Origin: Streptomyces sp. P3
GTDB lineage: Bacteria; Actinomycetota; Actinomycetes; Streptomycetales; Streptomycetaceae
Direction: 5' to 3'
Length of the DNA: 64,000 nt
Assembly: GCA_016893485.2 (NCBI GenBank)
Contig: JAFEKX020000001.1
Span: 8,821,501 to 8,885,500 of the forward strand
Shown: positions 29,854-40,637 of the stretch, piece after piece
How the letters are laid out: every line of letters starts with the position of its first letter
Numbering within the stretch: the first letter of the stretch is position 1
Made by a program: the position numbers and the translations under genes
The notes under the pieces: model-generated
The model's database searches: none
What the model saw: only the letters and a program-made list of their open reading frames with translations
Told to the model about the DNA's origin: nothing

Positions 29854-32750
29854 ATGGGGCAGCGGAGCGCGCGCAGTCGAAGGACACTCTTCGAACGGGA
29901 GAGTGAACTCGCCGCCGTGGACGAGGCGTTGGGCGAACTGACCGGACTGCGCACGGACGGCGGTGAGCCGGGGACCGCCCGCGCGGTGCCCTCCCTCGCC
30001 TTCGCAGGGCGGGCCGGCATCGGCAAGACCACCCTCCTCACCGAAGTGCGCCGTCGCGCCGCGGCCCAGGGCTGCACCGTGCTCTCCGGGCGAGGCGGCG
30101 ACCAGGAACAGCGAGTCGCCTTCCACGTCGCCCGTCAACTGCTGCAACCGCAGTTCGCCGGTGCGGCGGACGCCGATCTCCGTGCCGCGCTGGGCAGTTG
30201 GTACGACATCGTCGGCCCCGCCCTCGGCCTGTGCGCGCCCACGCAAGGCTCCCCGCCCGACCAGCAGGGTCTGCGCGACGGCCTCGACTGGGTGCTCACC
30301 CACCTCGCGGTGAAGCGTGCCCCGATGGTCCTCGTCCTCGACGACGCGCACTGGGCCGACCCCGAATCCCTGGGCTGGCTGGCCGCGTTCGCACCCCGGG
30401 CCGAGCAACTCCCGCTGTTGGTCGTCGTCGCGTACCGGCCCGACGAACTCCCGGACCACGCCGAGTCGTTCAGGGACTGCCCGGCCGGGCCGGGGTCCGC
30501 CCCCTCGACCTGGAGCCGCTCAGCGTCGAAGCCGTCACCGACCTCGTGCGCGAGATGCTCGGTGAGCACGCCGACGACGCGTTCTGCCACGAGTGCTGGG
30601 CCGTCACCGCCGGGAACCCCTTCGAGACCGTGGAACTCACCGCCAAGGTCCACGACCGCGGCCTGACCCCCACCGAGGCCGGGGCCCACCAACTGCGCGA
30701 CCTCGCCGCCGCCGTCAAGGGCAGCGGCCTCATCACCCGCCTCGAACGCCTCGGCACCTCGACCGTCCGCTTCGCCTGGGCCTGCGCCGTCCTCGGCACC
30801 GAGACCCATCCGATGCTCGCCGCCGCCGTCGCCGGACTCGGCCACGAGGAGGCAGCCGACGCCGCCGACGCGCTGCGCGGCGCCCGCATCCTCACCGGCA
30901 CGCCGACCGCCTCGGGCCGCCTCGAGTTCACGCACCCACTGATCGCCACCGCCGTCTACCGGGCCATCCCCGCGGGCGTCCGCGTCGCCCTGCACGGCCA
31001 GGCCGCCTGGTGCGTCATCAACGAAGGCCAGGGCCCCTCCGCCGCCGCCCGCCACCTCATGGAGACCCACCCGGACGGCGACAACTGGGTGGTCCAGCAA
31101 CTCCGCGCCGCCGCGGCGGGCGAGACCCTGCGCGCCGGCGCCCCCGACACCGCCCGCACCTACCTCGCCCGCGCCCTGCGCGAACCCCCGCCCTTCGACG
31201 ACCGGGCCGCCGTCCTCTACGAACTGGGCAGCGCCTCCTGCTCACCGAACCGGCGACCACCGTCAACCACCTGCGGGCCGCCCTCGAAGAGCCGATCAGC
31301 GACGCGGGCCTGCGGCAGAACATCGTCTACCGCCTCTCCCAGGTCCTCGCCCACAGCGACCGCCTCGCCGAGGCCTCCGAGACCCTCGCCCGCGAGATCC
31401 GCGTCACCGACGACGCCCGGGTCAAACTGCGCATGCTCTCCGAGCAGTTCATGGGACGCCTTCCGCGCCGACGAACCCGACCACCCCTCGCGCTCCCGCC
31501 GCCTCACCAAACTCGCCGACCGGCTCAAGGGCCGCGACCTCACCGAGCGGTACATCATCGGCCTGCGCACCTGGGACGCCGTACTCCGTGGTGAACCCGC
31601 ACATGTGGCCCTCCACCATGCCGAGCGCGCGTTGAGTGGTGGCCTCGGCTGGGCGGAGGCCGACCGCGGGTTCGAGGTGCCGGTGCTGGTCGCCCTCGCC
31701 TACATGTACTGCGACCGGCCGGGCCGCGCCGAGGAACTGTTCGCCACCGGCATCGCCGACTTCGAACAGCAGGGCTGGCGCGGCGCCCACCTGTCCTTCG
31801 GCTACACCCTGCTCGGCTACCTCCGCTACCGGCGCGGTCGCCTCGCCGAGGCCGAGGACTTCGCCCGCGCGGGCCTGCGCCTCGCCGAACGCGTCGGCCC
31901 CGGCACCCCCGTCTACTGGTACGGCACCGGCATCCTCATCGAGGTCCTGCTCGCCCGCGGCCGGGTCGAGGAGGCCACCCGGCTCGCCGAGGACCACGAC
32001 TTCGCGGAGCCCTTCCCCGCGGCCGTGGTCTTCCCTGACGCCCAGACCGTCTACGGCGAACTGCTGCTGGCCCGCGGCCTCGCCAAGGAGGCCGCCGCCG
32101 AACTCGCCTCCGCCGGCCGCCGCCTCGACCCGCGCGGCATCCGCAACCCGGCCTGGTGCCCCTGGCAGCTCCACCTCGCCCGCGCCGAACGCCACGACAC
32201 CCCCGAGCGCGCCGTCGTTACCGCCCACGAAGCGGTCGCCCGCGCCCGCCAGTTCGACACCCCCTCCGCCATCGGCCAGGCCCTGCGCGTCGCCGCCGAG
32301 GTCTCCTCCGGCTCGGCCCGCGCCAAACTCCTCGAAGAGTCCGTCACCCACCTCGAACGCTCCCCGGCCGCCTACGAGTTGGCCTGCGCCCTGGTCGCCC
32401 TCGGCACCGAACTCCGCCGCACGGGCAGGTCCAGGGAAGCCGGCGACCACCTCTACCGAGGCCTCGACACAGCGGTCCAGTGCGGCGCCGACGGCCTCGC
32501 CGACACAGCCCGCGCCGAACTGGCCGCGGCAGGACTGCGCCCCCGCCGCCTCCACAGCACCGAGACCGACACCCTCACCACCCAGGAACGCACCGCCGCG
32601 ACCCTGGCGGCCGAGGGCCACACGGACGCCGAGATAGCCGTAGAACTCCACACGGACGAACAAACGGCGGTACGCCTGCTCTCGGCGGCCTACCGGAAAC
32701 TGGGCACGGAGCACACAGGCCTGGAAACGGCGTTGATCGAACCAACGTAA
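29854..32750 (+). CDS. Large ATP-binding LuxR-family (LAL) regulator (three indels)
   Basis: About 966 residues. The N-terminal AAA/NTPase has Walker A AGRAGIGKTTLL (51-62) and Walker B MVLVLDDAHWADPESLGW, then a long helical TPR-like middle. The C-terminal LuxR-type HTH is LTTQERTAATLAAEGHTDAE then IAVELHTDEQTAVRLLSAAY. Indels are near 30473-30475, 31237-31238 and 31451-31455 (2-base loss). Each restores a continuous helical domain, for example LLTEPATTVNHLRAALEEPI. LAL proteins activate secondary-metabolite or catabolic genes on sensing a ligand; no target is evident nearby. The ATG at 29854 is chosen because it starts the conserved RTLFERESELAAVDEAL. Confidence 0.82.
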
Positions 32751-32756
32751 GGGCGA

Positions 32757-32826
32757 CCCCAGGGGCGCGAGGCTGTGTCGACATGCGGCTCCGCCGTGTG
32801 GGCGCGATCAGCCCCCACGCACCGGC
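32757..32826 (+). repeat. Interspersed intergenic repeat, copy 3 (long form)
   Basis: CCCCAGGGGCGCGAGGCTGT is followed by a GACATGCGGCTCCGCCG insert and GGCGCGATCAGCCCCCACGC. It begins 6 bp after the LuxR stop. The insert is shared with the copy at 59778-59861 and is absent from copies 1 and 2. Confidence 0.6.
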
Positions 32827-32892
32827 ACCCGACCACGCACCCGGCACTGAACCACGGCCCCATCGCCGAACGGCACCCCGTACCATGGCCAC

Positions 32893-33390
32893 ATGTCGTT
32901 CCTCCGCCGCCGCAGCGCCACCCCCGCCGGCCCCGAATTCGATGTGCTGGCCATGGACCCGGGCGACTGGCCCGGGAACCTCGGTGCCGGTCTGCTGCCC
33001 GCCCCCGACGGCACGTGCCAGGGTGTGTTCCTGCGGTACGACCTGTTCGGCGGCCGCGGCCCCGCGATGGTCATCGGCAATCTGCCGGAGGGCTCCCCGG
33101 CCCGTGACGTCGCCGAGGACGAGATCCCGTTCGAGGTCGCGCAACTGCTCCTCGCGCTGGAGAACGACGAGGAGGTGACCGTCGTAGGAGCCGAGGACAT
33201 GCCGGTGATGCAGGGCGACAACCTGCTGATCGTGCGCCGCCTCAAGCTCTCCGAGAGCCGGATCTCCTGCGTCCAGTTCGACCGCAGCGACAACGTCCTG
33301 GTCACCATCGCCGCCTGGGACCGCCCCATCACGGACGACCTCTACGCCCTGCTGAAACCGCTCCCGGCGGAACTGTTCCAGCAGGGCTGA
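32893..33390 (+). CDS. Conserved actinobacterial protein of unknown function
   Basis: An intact 165-residue protein. The ATG at 32893 begins MSFLRRRSATPAGPEFDVLA. It is acidic and has no membrane segment or recognisable catalytic motif. Repeated short hydrophobic strands (AMVIGNLPEG, VTVVGAEDMPVMQGDNLLIV, VLVTIAAWDRP) suggest a small alpha/beta or beta-rich fold. It lies downstream of the repeat and converges on the amidase, whose stop is 7 bp away. I do not recognise the family and assign no function. Confidence 0.6.
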   Translation: MSFLRRRSATPAGPEFDVLAMDPGDWPGNLGAGLLPAPDGTCQGVFLRYDLFGGRGPAMVIGNLPEGSPARDVAEDEIPFEVAQLLLALENDEEVTVVGAEDMPVMQGDNLLIVRRLKLSESRISCVQFDRSDNVLVTIAAWDRPITDDLYALLKPLPAELFQQG

Positions 33391-33397
33391 GGCACGG

Positions 33398-35401
33398 CTA
33401 CCGGCTGGACCGCTCCAGCCGGACGTCCGCGGCCCGCACGTACTCCACGCGGTGGCCGTACTGGATCTCGTAGTAGAGATCCTTTCCTACGACCACCTTG
33501 TGCGAGTCGGTGGTGAAGGTGACCGCGTAGTAGTACTCGCCGGGCACCTTGTCACCGACCACGTACTTCTGGCCCTTGAGCAGGGTGTACGGCAGCGGGG
33601 AGATCGCCTGCGCGGGGACTCCCGTCGGATAGGCCGAGGCCTCCGGGTAGGCGCGGCCGTACACCGGGACGCTGTCCGCACCCTCCTTCGGTGTCACCAC
33701 CAGACCGGCCGCCGCCGCCACGGCGGTGGGGTGCTTCTGCGGGTTCTTGAACCAGGCCTTCTGACCCAGGTACCAGATCGCGGTCCAGTCCCCGGAACGG
33801 TCGGCCACCGCGTACTGCTGCCCGGTCGACACCCGCGAGGACAGGTCGTTGACGCCGGTGGTCGGGGTCGTACCGAGGCCGATGTCCTTGATCAGGGGGT
33901 AGGTCTCGCCCGGCCCGGAGTACAGCCGGACCTCGCTGGAGCCGTGCACCGCGCACGGCTGGCCCGCGGTGACGCAGCCTGTGTACACCGGCTGGTTGGT
34001 CGCGTAGTCGGGGCGGATCGTCACCAGGCCGCCGCTCCTGTGCGCGGTCTGCTTGACGGGGTGGCCCAGCAGGTCGAAGTAGTGCGCCCAGTCCCAGTAC
34101 GGGCCCGGGTCCGTGTGCATCCCGGGGACCGTGGACGTGGTCGGCCCCGGCACGTTGTCGTGGCCGAGGATGTGCTGCCGGTCCAGCGGGATGCCGTACT
34201 TCTTGGTCAGGTACGTCACCAGGCGGGCCGACGAGCGGTACATCGCCTCCGTGTACCAGGCGTCCGGCGCCGCGAGGAAGCCCTCGTGCTCGATGCCGAT
34301 CGACTTGGCGTTGATGTACCAGTTGCCCGCGTGCCAGGCCACGTCCTTGGCCTTCACATGCTGGGCGATCAGACCGTCGGTGGAGCGGATCGTGTAGTTC
34401 CACGACACATAGGTGGGGTCCTGGACCAGGTTCAGGACACCGTCCCACTGGCCCTCCGTGTCATGGACGACGATGTACTTGATGCTCTGCGACGCGGGCC
34501 GGTCACCGAGGTCGTGGTTGCCGTAGTCGTCGGTCCCGAACTGGGAGTACGGCGCCGGGATCCACTCGCACGACACCTTCTTCGGGCACTCCGTACCGTC
34601 GGCGGAGACCGTGCGCAGGCCGGTGCGCTTCAGCTGCGCGGTGTCGGGCGCGAGGCCCGGCTGCGCGGCCAGGGAGACCTGCTGACCGGCGTCCGTGGTG
34701 CGCTGCTCGCCGGTGTGGATCACGTCGTAGACATCGTTGGCATACGACGCCGCCGTCGCCGTGTCGTCCGCGCCGGAGAAGCGCGCGATCGCGCCGTACC
34801 AGTCGGCCGGGTCCGCGCTCAGTGACTCGCCGAGGTTCTTCTGGGCGTCCGCCAGGAGGGCCGCGCCACCCGCCACGTTCGCGGTCTCGTCGGTACGCAG
34901 ATCGGTCGCCGGGAGGCCGGTCAGCTCGGCCGCCTTCGCCAACGTCCTGAGGCGGGCGGGGAGTTGGGACTCCGCCGGGAGCTGCGCGGTGGGGTGCAGG
35001 GCCGGGCGGGCGCTGTCGCCGCGCGCGTCCTCGGTGCCCTCGCTCAGGTGCTCCGTCGCGGCGAGGGCGGTGCGGGCGTCGGTGAGGTGCATCGGACCGT
35101 AGCCGCCGGTCACGCTCGGCGCTCCGCCGTGCGTGTCCCAGCGGGACTGCAGGTAGGAGACGGCCAGCAGCACCGTCTGCGGCACGTGGTACTCGGCGGA
35201 CGCCGACGCGAACGCCTGCTGGAGGGTGGAGGCGGAGGAGTCGGTGGGGCTCTCCGACGGGGCCGCGCCCAGCAGCGGCAGCAGCAGGGCGGCGGTCGCG
35301 AGCGCGCCGGCGGACCGGCGCGCGCGTCTGTGTCCGGGAGAGCGGGTGGGGTCGGTCGAGGATCCTCGCAATGCAGCCTCCTGGGACGGTGGGATTGTCA
35401 T
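33398..35401 (-). CDS. Secreted N-acetylmuramoyl-L-alanine amidase (amidase_2/PGRP type)
   Basis: An intact 667-residue protein. Arg-rich n-region then GALATAALLLPLLGAAPS is a signal peptide. An N-terminal helical region (YHVPQTVLLAVSYLQSRWDT) resembles transglycosylase-like or peptidoglycan-binding repeats. The zinc amidase core is IKYIVVHDTEGQWDGVLNLV, WHAGNWYINAKSIGIEHEGF and HILGHDNVPGP, carrying the two His ligands. The C-terminal third contains an SH3-like segment (VRLYSGPGETYPLIKDIGLG). It cleaves the lactyl-amide bond of peptidoglycan outside the cell. Being free of indels over 2 kb, it shows that errors are not uniform. Confidence 0.88.
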   Translation of the reverse strand: MTIPPSQEAALRGSSTDPTRSPGHRRARRSAGALATAALLLPLLGAAPSESPTDSSASTLQQAFASASAEYHVPQTVLLAVSYLQSRWDTHGGAPSVTGGYGPMHLTDARTALAATEHLSEGTEDARGDSARPALHPTAQLPAESQLPARLRTLAKAAELTGLPATDLRTDETANVAGGAALLADAQKNLGESLSADPADWYGAIARFSGADDTATAASYANDVYDVIHTGEQRTTDAGQQVSLAAQPGLAPDTAQLKRTGLRTVSADGTECPKKVSCEWIPAPYSQFGTDDYGNHDLGDRPASQSIKYIVVHDTEGQWDGVLNLVQDPTYVSWNYTIRSTDGLIAQHVKAKDVAWHAGNWYINAKSIGIEHEGFLAAPDAWYTEAMYRSSARLVTYLTKKYGIPLDRQHILGHDNVPGPTTSTVPGMHTDPGPYWDWAHYFDLLGHPVKQTAHRSGGLVTIRPDYATNQPVYTGCVTAGQPCAVHGSSEVRLYSGPGETYPLIKDIGLGTTPTTGVNDLSSRVSTGQQYAVADRSGDWTAIWYLGQKAWFKNPQKHPTAVAAAAGLVVTPKEGADSVPVYGRAYPEASAYPTGVPAQAISPLPYTLLKGQKYVVGDKVPGEYYYAVTFTTDSHKVVVGKDLYYEIQYGHRVEYVRAADVRLERSSR

Positions 35402-35581
35402 GAACCGTGCGGGGCCGGACGTGCGTCAGTGGTACCGGCTGGCCGACGATCCGTCAATCATGCCCAGAGGACGGCGATTTCCCATGTCAACGGGGATGCG
35501 AGGAGTTTCGTGGCGGTGGTGTCCGGGCCTGCGGAGCGTCAGTGGAGTACACCAATGGGGGCGTGCGGCGTGGCGCGGTCC

Positions 35582-35626
35582 GACATATGGCGAGTCGACA
35601 TATAGAGGCCGGACACATGGGGGCGG
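35582..35626. repeat. Three 15-bp degenerate tandem units in the amidase/APH gap
   Basis: GACATATGGCGAGTC, GACATATAGAGGCCG and GACACATGGGGGCGG are spaced exactly 15 bp. They share CACATGGGGGCG with the units at 12114-12188. The rest of the 294-bp divergent gap 35402-35695 shows no gene or clear promoter. Confidence 0.45.
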
Positions 35627-35695
35627 CCATCTGTCGGCCGGGACACGAAGGTCCGCGGTGCGCCGCTGCAGGGCGTACCGCGGACCTCGTCCCCG

Positions 35696-36663
35696 TCAGC
35701 GAGTGCCGACCGCCGCACGCACGGCCCGGCGGGCCATCTGGCAGTCGTCGTGCAGCCGCCGCAGCAGCAGCCGTTGTTCCTCGCCGGACGGCGCGGCACC
35801 CGGGTGGGCCGTTCCCGGAGCCGCCGGGGTCGTCTCGTGCATCGAACGCTGCACGGCCATCTCGTAGGTACGGATCTCCCGGGTCAGCACCAGCATCAGG
35901 TTCACCAGGAACGCGTCACGCGAGGCCGGTCCCGCCGACTGCGCGATCTGGCTGATCTGCCGCCGGGCCACCGGCGCGTCCCCGAGGACCGCCCACAGCG
36001 TGGCCAGGTCGTAGCCGGGCAGGTACCAGCCCGCGTGCTCCCAGTCCACCAGCACCGGACCGGCCGGTGACAGAAGGATGTTGGACAACAGGGCGTCACC
36101 GTGGCAGAACTGGCCCATCCCGCCCCGGCCCGCCGAGTGCGCGATGCCGTGCAGCAGCTTCTGCAGGTCTCCCATGTCCCGGTCGGTGAGCAGCCCCAGC
36201 TCGTGATAGCGGGAGATACGGGCCGCGTAGTCCAGCGGGGCGTCGAACGTGCCCGCCGGCGGGCGCCAGGCGTTCAGCCGGCAGATCGCGCCGAGCGCCG
36301 CCCGGATGTCCGCCCGCGGCGGGGCCTCCGCCGGGTGCCGGTGCAGCGCTGCCACCCGTCCCGGCATCCGCTCGATGACGAGCGTGCAGTTGTCCGGGTC
36401 CGCCGCGATCAGACGCGGCACACGCACCGGCGGACGGTGCCGGACGAACGAGCGGTACGCGGCTATCTCGTGCTGGATCCGCTCGGCCCACGCGGGGAGT
36501 GGTCCAGTAAACACTTCGCTACGGCCGTGCTGCGTCCGGTCGTTCCGACCAGGAGCACCGAGCGCCCGTTGCGGCGTAGCACCTGCACCGGAGCGAACTC
36601 CGGGCAGATCCGGTGCACCGACGCGATCGCCGTCCGCAGCTGGGCGCCCTGAGGGCCGGACAA
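35696..36663 (-). CDS. Aminoglycoside-phosphotransferase-fold kinase with a TTA codon (frameshifted)
   Basis: About 322 residues. The TTG at 36663 follows GGGAG. The protein starts MSGPQGAQLRTAIASVHRIC and has the ATP-binding strand VLLVGTTGRSTAVAK. The catalytic loop is MGQFCHGDALLSNILL (H-G-D-x-x-x-x-N) and the metal Asp is in GPVLVDWEHAGW. These are hallmarks of the APH/choline-kinase fold, and the substrate is not necessarily a drug. One break at the G run 36494-36497 is fixed by one base. A leucine TTA codon at 36508-36510, the only one I see in the window, would make translation depend on bldA. Divergent from nsdA-like. Confidence 0.75.
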
Positions 36664-37078
36664 GTCGAGTCTCCCGCTGAGGGGTTGGGGCCGAGCCCGG
36701 GAACGCGCCGCGGCCTGCCCGCACCGAGCACGGGGCCGGCCGCCGGACGCGCCGGGTCGAGGTAGGGGCCGCCGGCGCCCGGGCGGGGGTGCAGCGACCG
36801 GGGCGGGGCGGACACGGAGGACGATGCTGTGTACATGGGAGAAACAGATCCCTTCGTGTGCCTGCAGTGCCTGTCCAAGCAAGCGCGCTCCCGGCCCGGT
36901 CCCGCTGGTGCACCCTGGGGAGTGTTCCTCGGGGACCGGGTCGGGGTGGCGCTTTCCTACCTGACACCAGATGCGCAGTGGCACACCATCTGGCGCACCC
37001 TGGCGAACCCTGGCGAATAGTCGCCCGGCAAGGCGCACCGGGCTATGTTCAAGTCAGCCGAGAACCTGGGGGCTTGAC
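36664..37078. other. Divergent intergenic region before the NsdA-like gene
   Basis: These 415 bp separate the APH-like kinase from the NsdA-like gene. A 63-codon plus-strand frame (36829-37020, MYMGETDPFVCLQCL...) lacks a convincing ribosome site, and I do not call it. Near the right end GCACCCTGGCGAACCCTGGC carries a short direct repeat just upstream of the presumed nsdA promoter. No clear -10/-35 pair can be assigned. Confidence 0.35.
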
Positions 37079-38621
37079 GTGAACGGACAACCCAACTCCC
37101 GTCTCTCGGACCTGTTCGGCCTGGCCGGCTGGTCCAGGGCGAACTCGCGCGGCGGGTCAACCGGCAGGCGGCGGCCATGGGCCACCCCCAGCTGTCGACC
37201 GACACCTCGCGGGTACGGCGTTGGATCGACACGGGAGAGATCCCGCGCGATCCGGTGCCGAGGGTGCTGGCGGCTCTGTTCACCGAGCGTCTCGGCCGTG
37301 TCGTGACCATCGAGGACCTCGGTCTGGTCCGGCACGGGCGTACGGGGAAACGGCCCGACGACGGGAGTGTGGAACATCCCGACGGTGTGCCGTGGGCGCC
37401 CGAACGGACTGCTGCGGTCCTCACCGAATTCACGGGAATGGACCTCATGCTCAACCGACGCGGCTTGGTGGGCGCGGGCGCCGCGCTCGCCGCAGGCTCC
37501 GCACTCAGCAGTGCCATGTACGACTGGCTGCACTCCGATCCGACTCTTTCCGCCGATGCTCCCCGGTACGACGATCCCCTGCACGCCGACCCCGCTGGGT
37601 TCGACCGCTATGAGGCCGCCCCCATCGGGTCGCAGGAGATCGAGGAACTGGAGGAGTCCGTCGAGGTGTTCCGCGCCTGGGACGCGGCCCGCGGCGGCGG
37701 GCTGCAGCGCAAGGCCGTGGTGGGACAGCTCAACGAGGTGGGCGGCATGCTCGCCTACCGTCACCCCGACCATCTGCAGCGGCGCCTGTGGGGCGTCGCC
37801 GCCAACCTCGCCGTGCTCGCGGGCTGGATGTCGCACGACGTCGGCCTGGAACCCACGGCCCAGAAGTACTTCGTCATCGCCGCCCACGCGGCCCGTGAGG
37901 GCGGCGACCGGCCCCGTGCGGGGAGGCGCTCTCCCGGGCGGCTCGCCAGATGGTGCACCTGGGCCGGCCCGACGACGCGCTCGACCTCATGAAACTCGCC
38001 AAGGCCGGCTCCGGGGACGAGGTGCTGCCGCGCACCCGGGCGATGCTCTACACCATCGAGGCCTGGGCACAGGCGTCGATGGGCAAGGGCCAGGCCATGC
38101 GCCGCACCCTCGGCCAGGCGGAGGACCTCTTCGTCTCCGACCGCGGCGACGTACCGGCACCTGGCTGGATGCAGACCTTCAAGGAGGAGGACCTCTACGG
38201 CATGCAGGCCCTGGCCTACCGCACGCTGGCCGAGCACGAGCCGGGCGCGGCCGTGCACGCCCAGTACTTCGCGGAGAAGGCCCTGGCGCTGCGGGTCGAC
38301 GGACGGCAGCGGTCGAAGATCTTCGACTTCCTGTCGATGGCCTCGGCCTGCTTCATCGCCGACGACCCCGAACAGGCGGACAGGTACGCGCGGTTGGCCC
38401 TGATGTCGATGGGATCGAACTCCTCCCACCGCACCTGGGACCGGCTGCGCGAGATGTACCGGCTCACCGCCCAGTACTCCGGCTATCCGAAGATCCACGA
38501 ACTGCGGGAGGAGATCAAACTCGCGCTGCCGAGGACACCGTCGAAGAGCCCGCGGGCCAGGGGGCGGCAGCAGCGCACAGGCATAGGGGTTTGTACGGCC
38601 GACAGTCCGTCCGCGATCTGA
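37079..38621 (+). CDS. nsdA: NsdA-like developmental/antibiotic regulator (frameshifted)
   Basis: About 514 residues. The GTG at 37079 begins VNGQPNSRLSDLFGLAGWSR. An N-terminal HTH-like region (VNRQAAAMGHPQLSTDTSRV) is followed by PRVLAALFTERLGRVVTIED, LNRRGLVGAGAALAAGSALS and a TPR-like helical half (QKYFVIAAHAAREGGDRPRA, MLYTIEAWAQASMGKGQAMR). From memory this matches Streptomyces NsdA, a negative regulator of sporulation and antibiotic synthesis. Two breaks, at the G runs 37137-37139 and 37920-37923, need one G each. Recognition is from recall of the family, not from a search. Confidence 0.7.
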
Positions 38622-38657
38622 CGATCCCTCAAAGGCTCGTCGGTGAAGGGTAGTTCG

Positions 38658-40083
38658 TCAGGTCGTCCTGGCGACGAGCACACAGGCGTCATCGGCGCGC
38701 TCGGTGTCGCCGAACTCCTCCACGACCATCCGTACGCAGTCCTGTGCGGTGCGCGCCTCGCCGAACCGCGGGGCCAGGTCGAGGAGTCGGTCCACGGCCT
38801 CCGGTCCGCTGTGCCCGGGCACCAGTCCGTCCGTGTGCAGCAGGAGGACGTCGCCCGCCTCGAGGGTCTCCTCGGCCTGGCCGTAGGCCGCTCCCGAGGT
38901 GGCGCCGAGCAGTACGCCGTCCGGTGCGCTCAGCACGCGCCCCGTCCCGCCGCGGAACAGCAGCGGGGCGGGGTGTCCTGCCTGCGCCCAGACCAGGGTG
39001 CGGGTCTCGGGCCGGTAGCGGCAGCACACCGCGCTGCCCAGGGCGGGTTGGACGGTGGCGTCCAGTAACTGGTTGAGCCAGGACATCAGTTGACCCGGTT
39101 CGGTGCCCGCCATCGCCATCCCGCGCAGGGCGCCGAGCAGCATCGCCATGCCCGAGGTGACGGCGACACCGTGTCCGGTGAGGTCGCCGACGCTCAACAG
39201 GGTGGCGCCGTCCGCGAGTTGGAGCGCGTCGTACCAGTCGCCGCCGATCAGCGCGCTCATCGAGGAGGGCAGATAGCGGGCGGCCAGGTCCAGCGTCTCC
39301 GGCCCCTGGTGCGGGAGCCGCAGGGAACCGCGCCACGGCGGCAGCACGGCCTCCTGCAACTCGACCGCGAGCCGGCGCTCGGCCTGCGCGTGATGCCGGT
39401 GGAGCTGCAGCGAGTCACGGGTCTCGCTCACCGTCCGCTGGCTGCGGCGCAGTTCGCTGACGTCCCGCAGCACGGCCCACATCGAGGCGGTGCCGCCGTC
39501 GGCGTCGAGCACGGGCTCGCCCATCATGTGCACGGTCCGTACGTCACCGTCGGGCAGTACGACACGGAACTCGCCGTCGATGGGCTTGGCGTCGATCAGG
39601 CAGTCCGTGACCATCGCGGTCAGGCCCGGCCGGTCCTCGTCGAAGACCAGGGACGGCAGCTCGTCGAGGGTGAGCGGGGGAGCGGCCGGGTCACGGCCGA
39701 GGATTTGGTACAGCTCCCCTGACCAACTCGCCTCGTCCGTCAGCAGGTTCCACTCGGCGCTGCCCACCCGGGTGAGCAGCGGGTCCTGTCGGGGCGCTTC
39801 CGGTACGGCGGTCGGGGCGGGCGGCTGCTCGACGGCGGCCGGTACGGGCGGCGGGCCGTCCCGCAGCTGCGCCAAGTGCTCGTCGAGATCGCTGAGTTGA
39901 TGCAGCGCCAGGTCGCACAGCGCCCGCTGCCCGCTCCCGCGGGTCCGATCCGTCGTGCTGCGCGTCCCGTCGTACGGCGTCCACGTCGCCCATGAGCCGC
40001 CGCGCCTGCGATATCAGCGCCTCGACCGAGCCGCGCGCGGGCGGCTGGGCGGCGGGGCGGTCCGCAGAGAGATGGGACGGCAT
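38658..40083 (-). CDS. PAS-SpoIIE (PP2C) serine phosphatase (frameshifted)
   Basis: About 475 residues. The ATG at 40083 follows GGAG (MPSHLSADRPAAQPP). A helical leader is followed by a PAS domain (WNLLTDEASWSGELYQILGR through TASMWAVLRDVSELRRSQ). The SpoIIE/RsbU phosphatase has LIGGDWYDALQLADGATLLS, VGDLTGHGVAVTS and LLLHTDGLVPGHSGPEAVDR, with the Mg-binding Asp residues in place. Such proteins dephosphorylate anti-sigma antagonists in stress or developmental sigma cascades. One break at the C run 39930-39932 is a gained base; removing it restores RERQRALCDLALHQLSDLDE. Convergent with nsdA-like. Confidence 0.82.
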
Positions 40084-40637
40084 GACGCACTCCGATGCGG
40101 GGGACGGTACGACCAAGGCGGATGGAGGGACCGGTTACGACTGTCGCACAGGCTGCGACGCCCGGTAAGGGATTTGGCAACACACGATCCGGTGGTGCTT
40201 CTGGCATATGCCAGCGTCTTCACGGGCGTTGTGGGCCGTGCTTGTGGCGTGGCTGTCCTGGTGGGGCAAGTCGTATGCGCCGTACGCGAGTTGAAGGATT
40301 GGTTACCCTCTCGCGTCGACATTCAACCACCTGTTCGACGGCTTCGTGTTCGCGTGCGATGCCAGGGCTCGCCGTGCGGCCGAAAAGTGTCGCTCAAGTG
40401 AGTGATCCGCAGTACGCAACAGTCATTTTGAGTCGTTGATTTGTTGTAGCCATGACAATCCTGTGGACGTGATGCCACGCTGCTGTGCACCACGCTCACC
40501 GAGCGTTCACCTCCTCCTCACCCCTCCTCCTCGCCCCTTCTCCTCCACACCCGCGCGCCCGCCGGACGGCCGTACCCCGGCCCGACCCGCTCTCCAGGAC
40601 TCCACCGAGTCCGACCACCCCACATAAGGAGAACGCC
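40084..40637. other. Long divergent intergenic region, no gene seen
   Basis: These 554 bp lie between the phosphatase and the protease. A T-rich patch (CATTTTGAGTCGTTGATTTG near 40425-40444) stands out from the surrounding G+C and could hold the protease promoter. A pyrimidine-rich stretch (40500-40560) precedes the AAGGAG ribosome site. I see no conserved frame or strong hairpin. Confidence 0.5.

Noticed and set aside
36495..36967. APH-like protein extended upstream to 36967
   Set aside because: The upstream part of that frame is low-complexity; the homologous N-terminus is in another frame and begins at TTG 36663.
36829..37020. Small ORF MYMGETDPFVCLQCL before nsdA-like
   Set aside because: No ribosome site, ordinary codon-position bias is absent, and it ends just before the nsdA start in what is probably its promoter.
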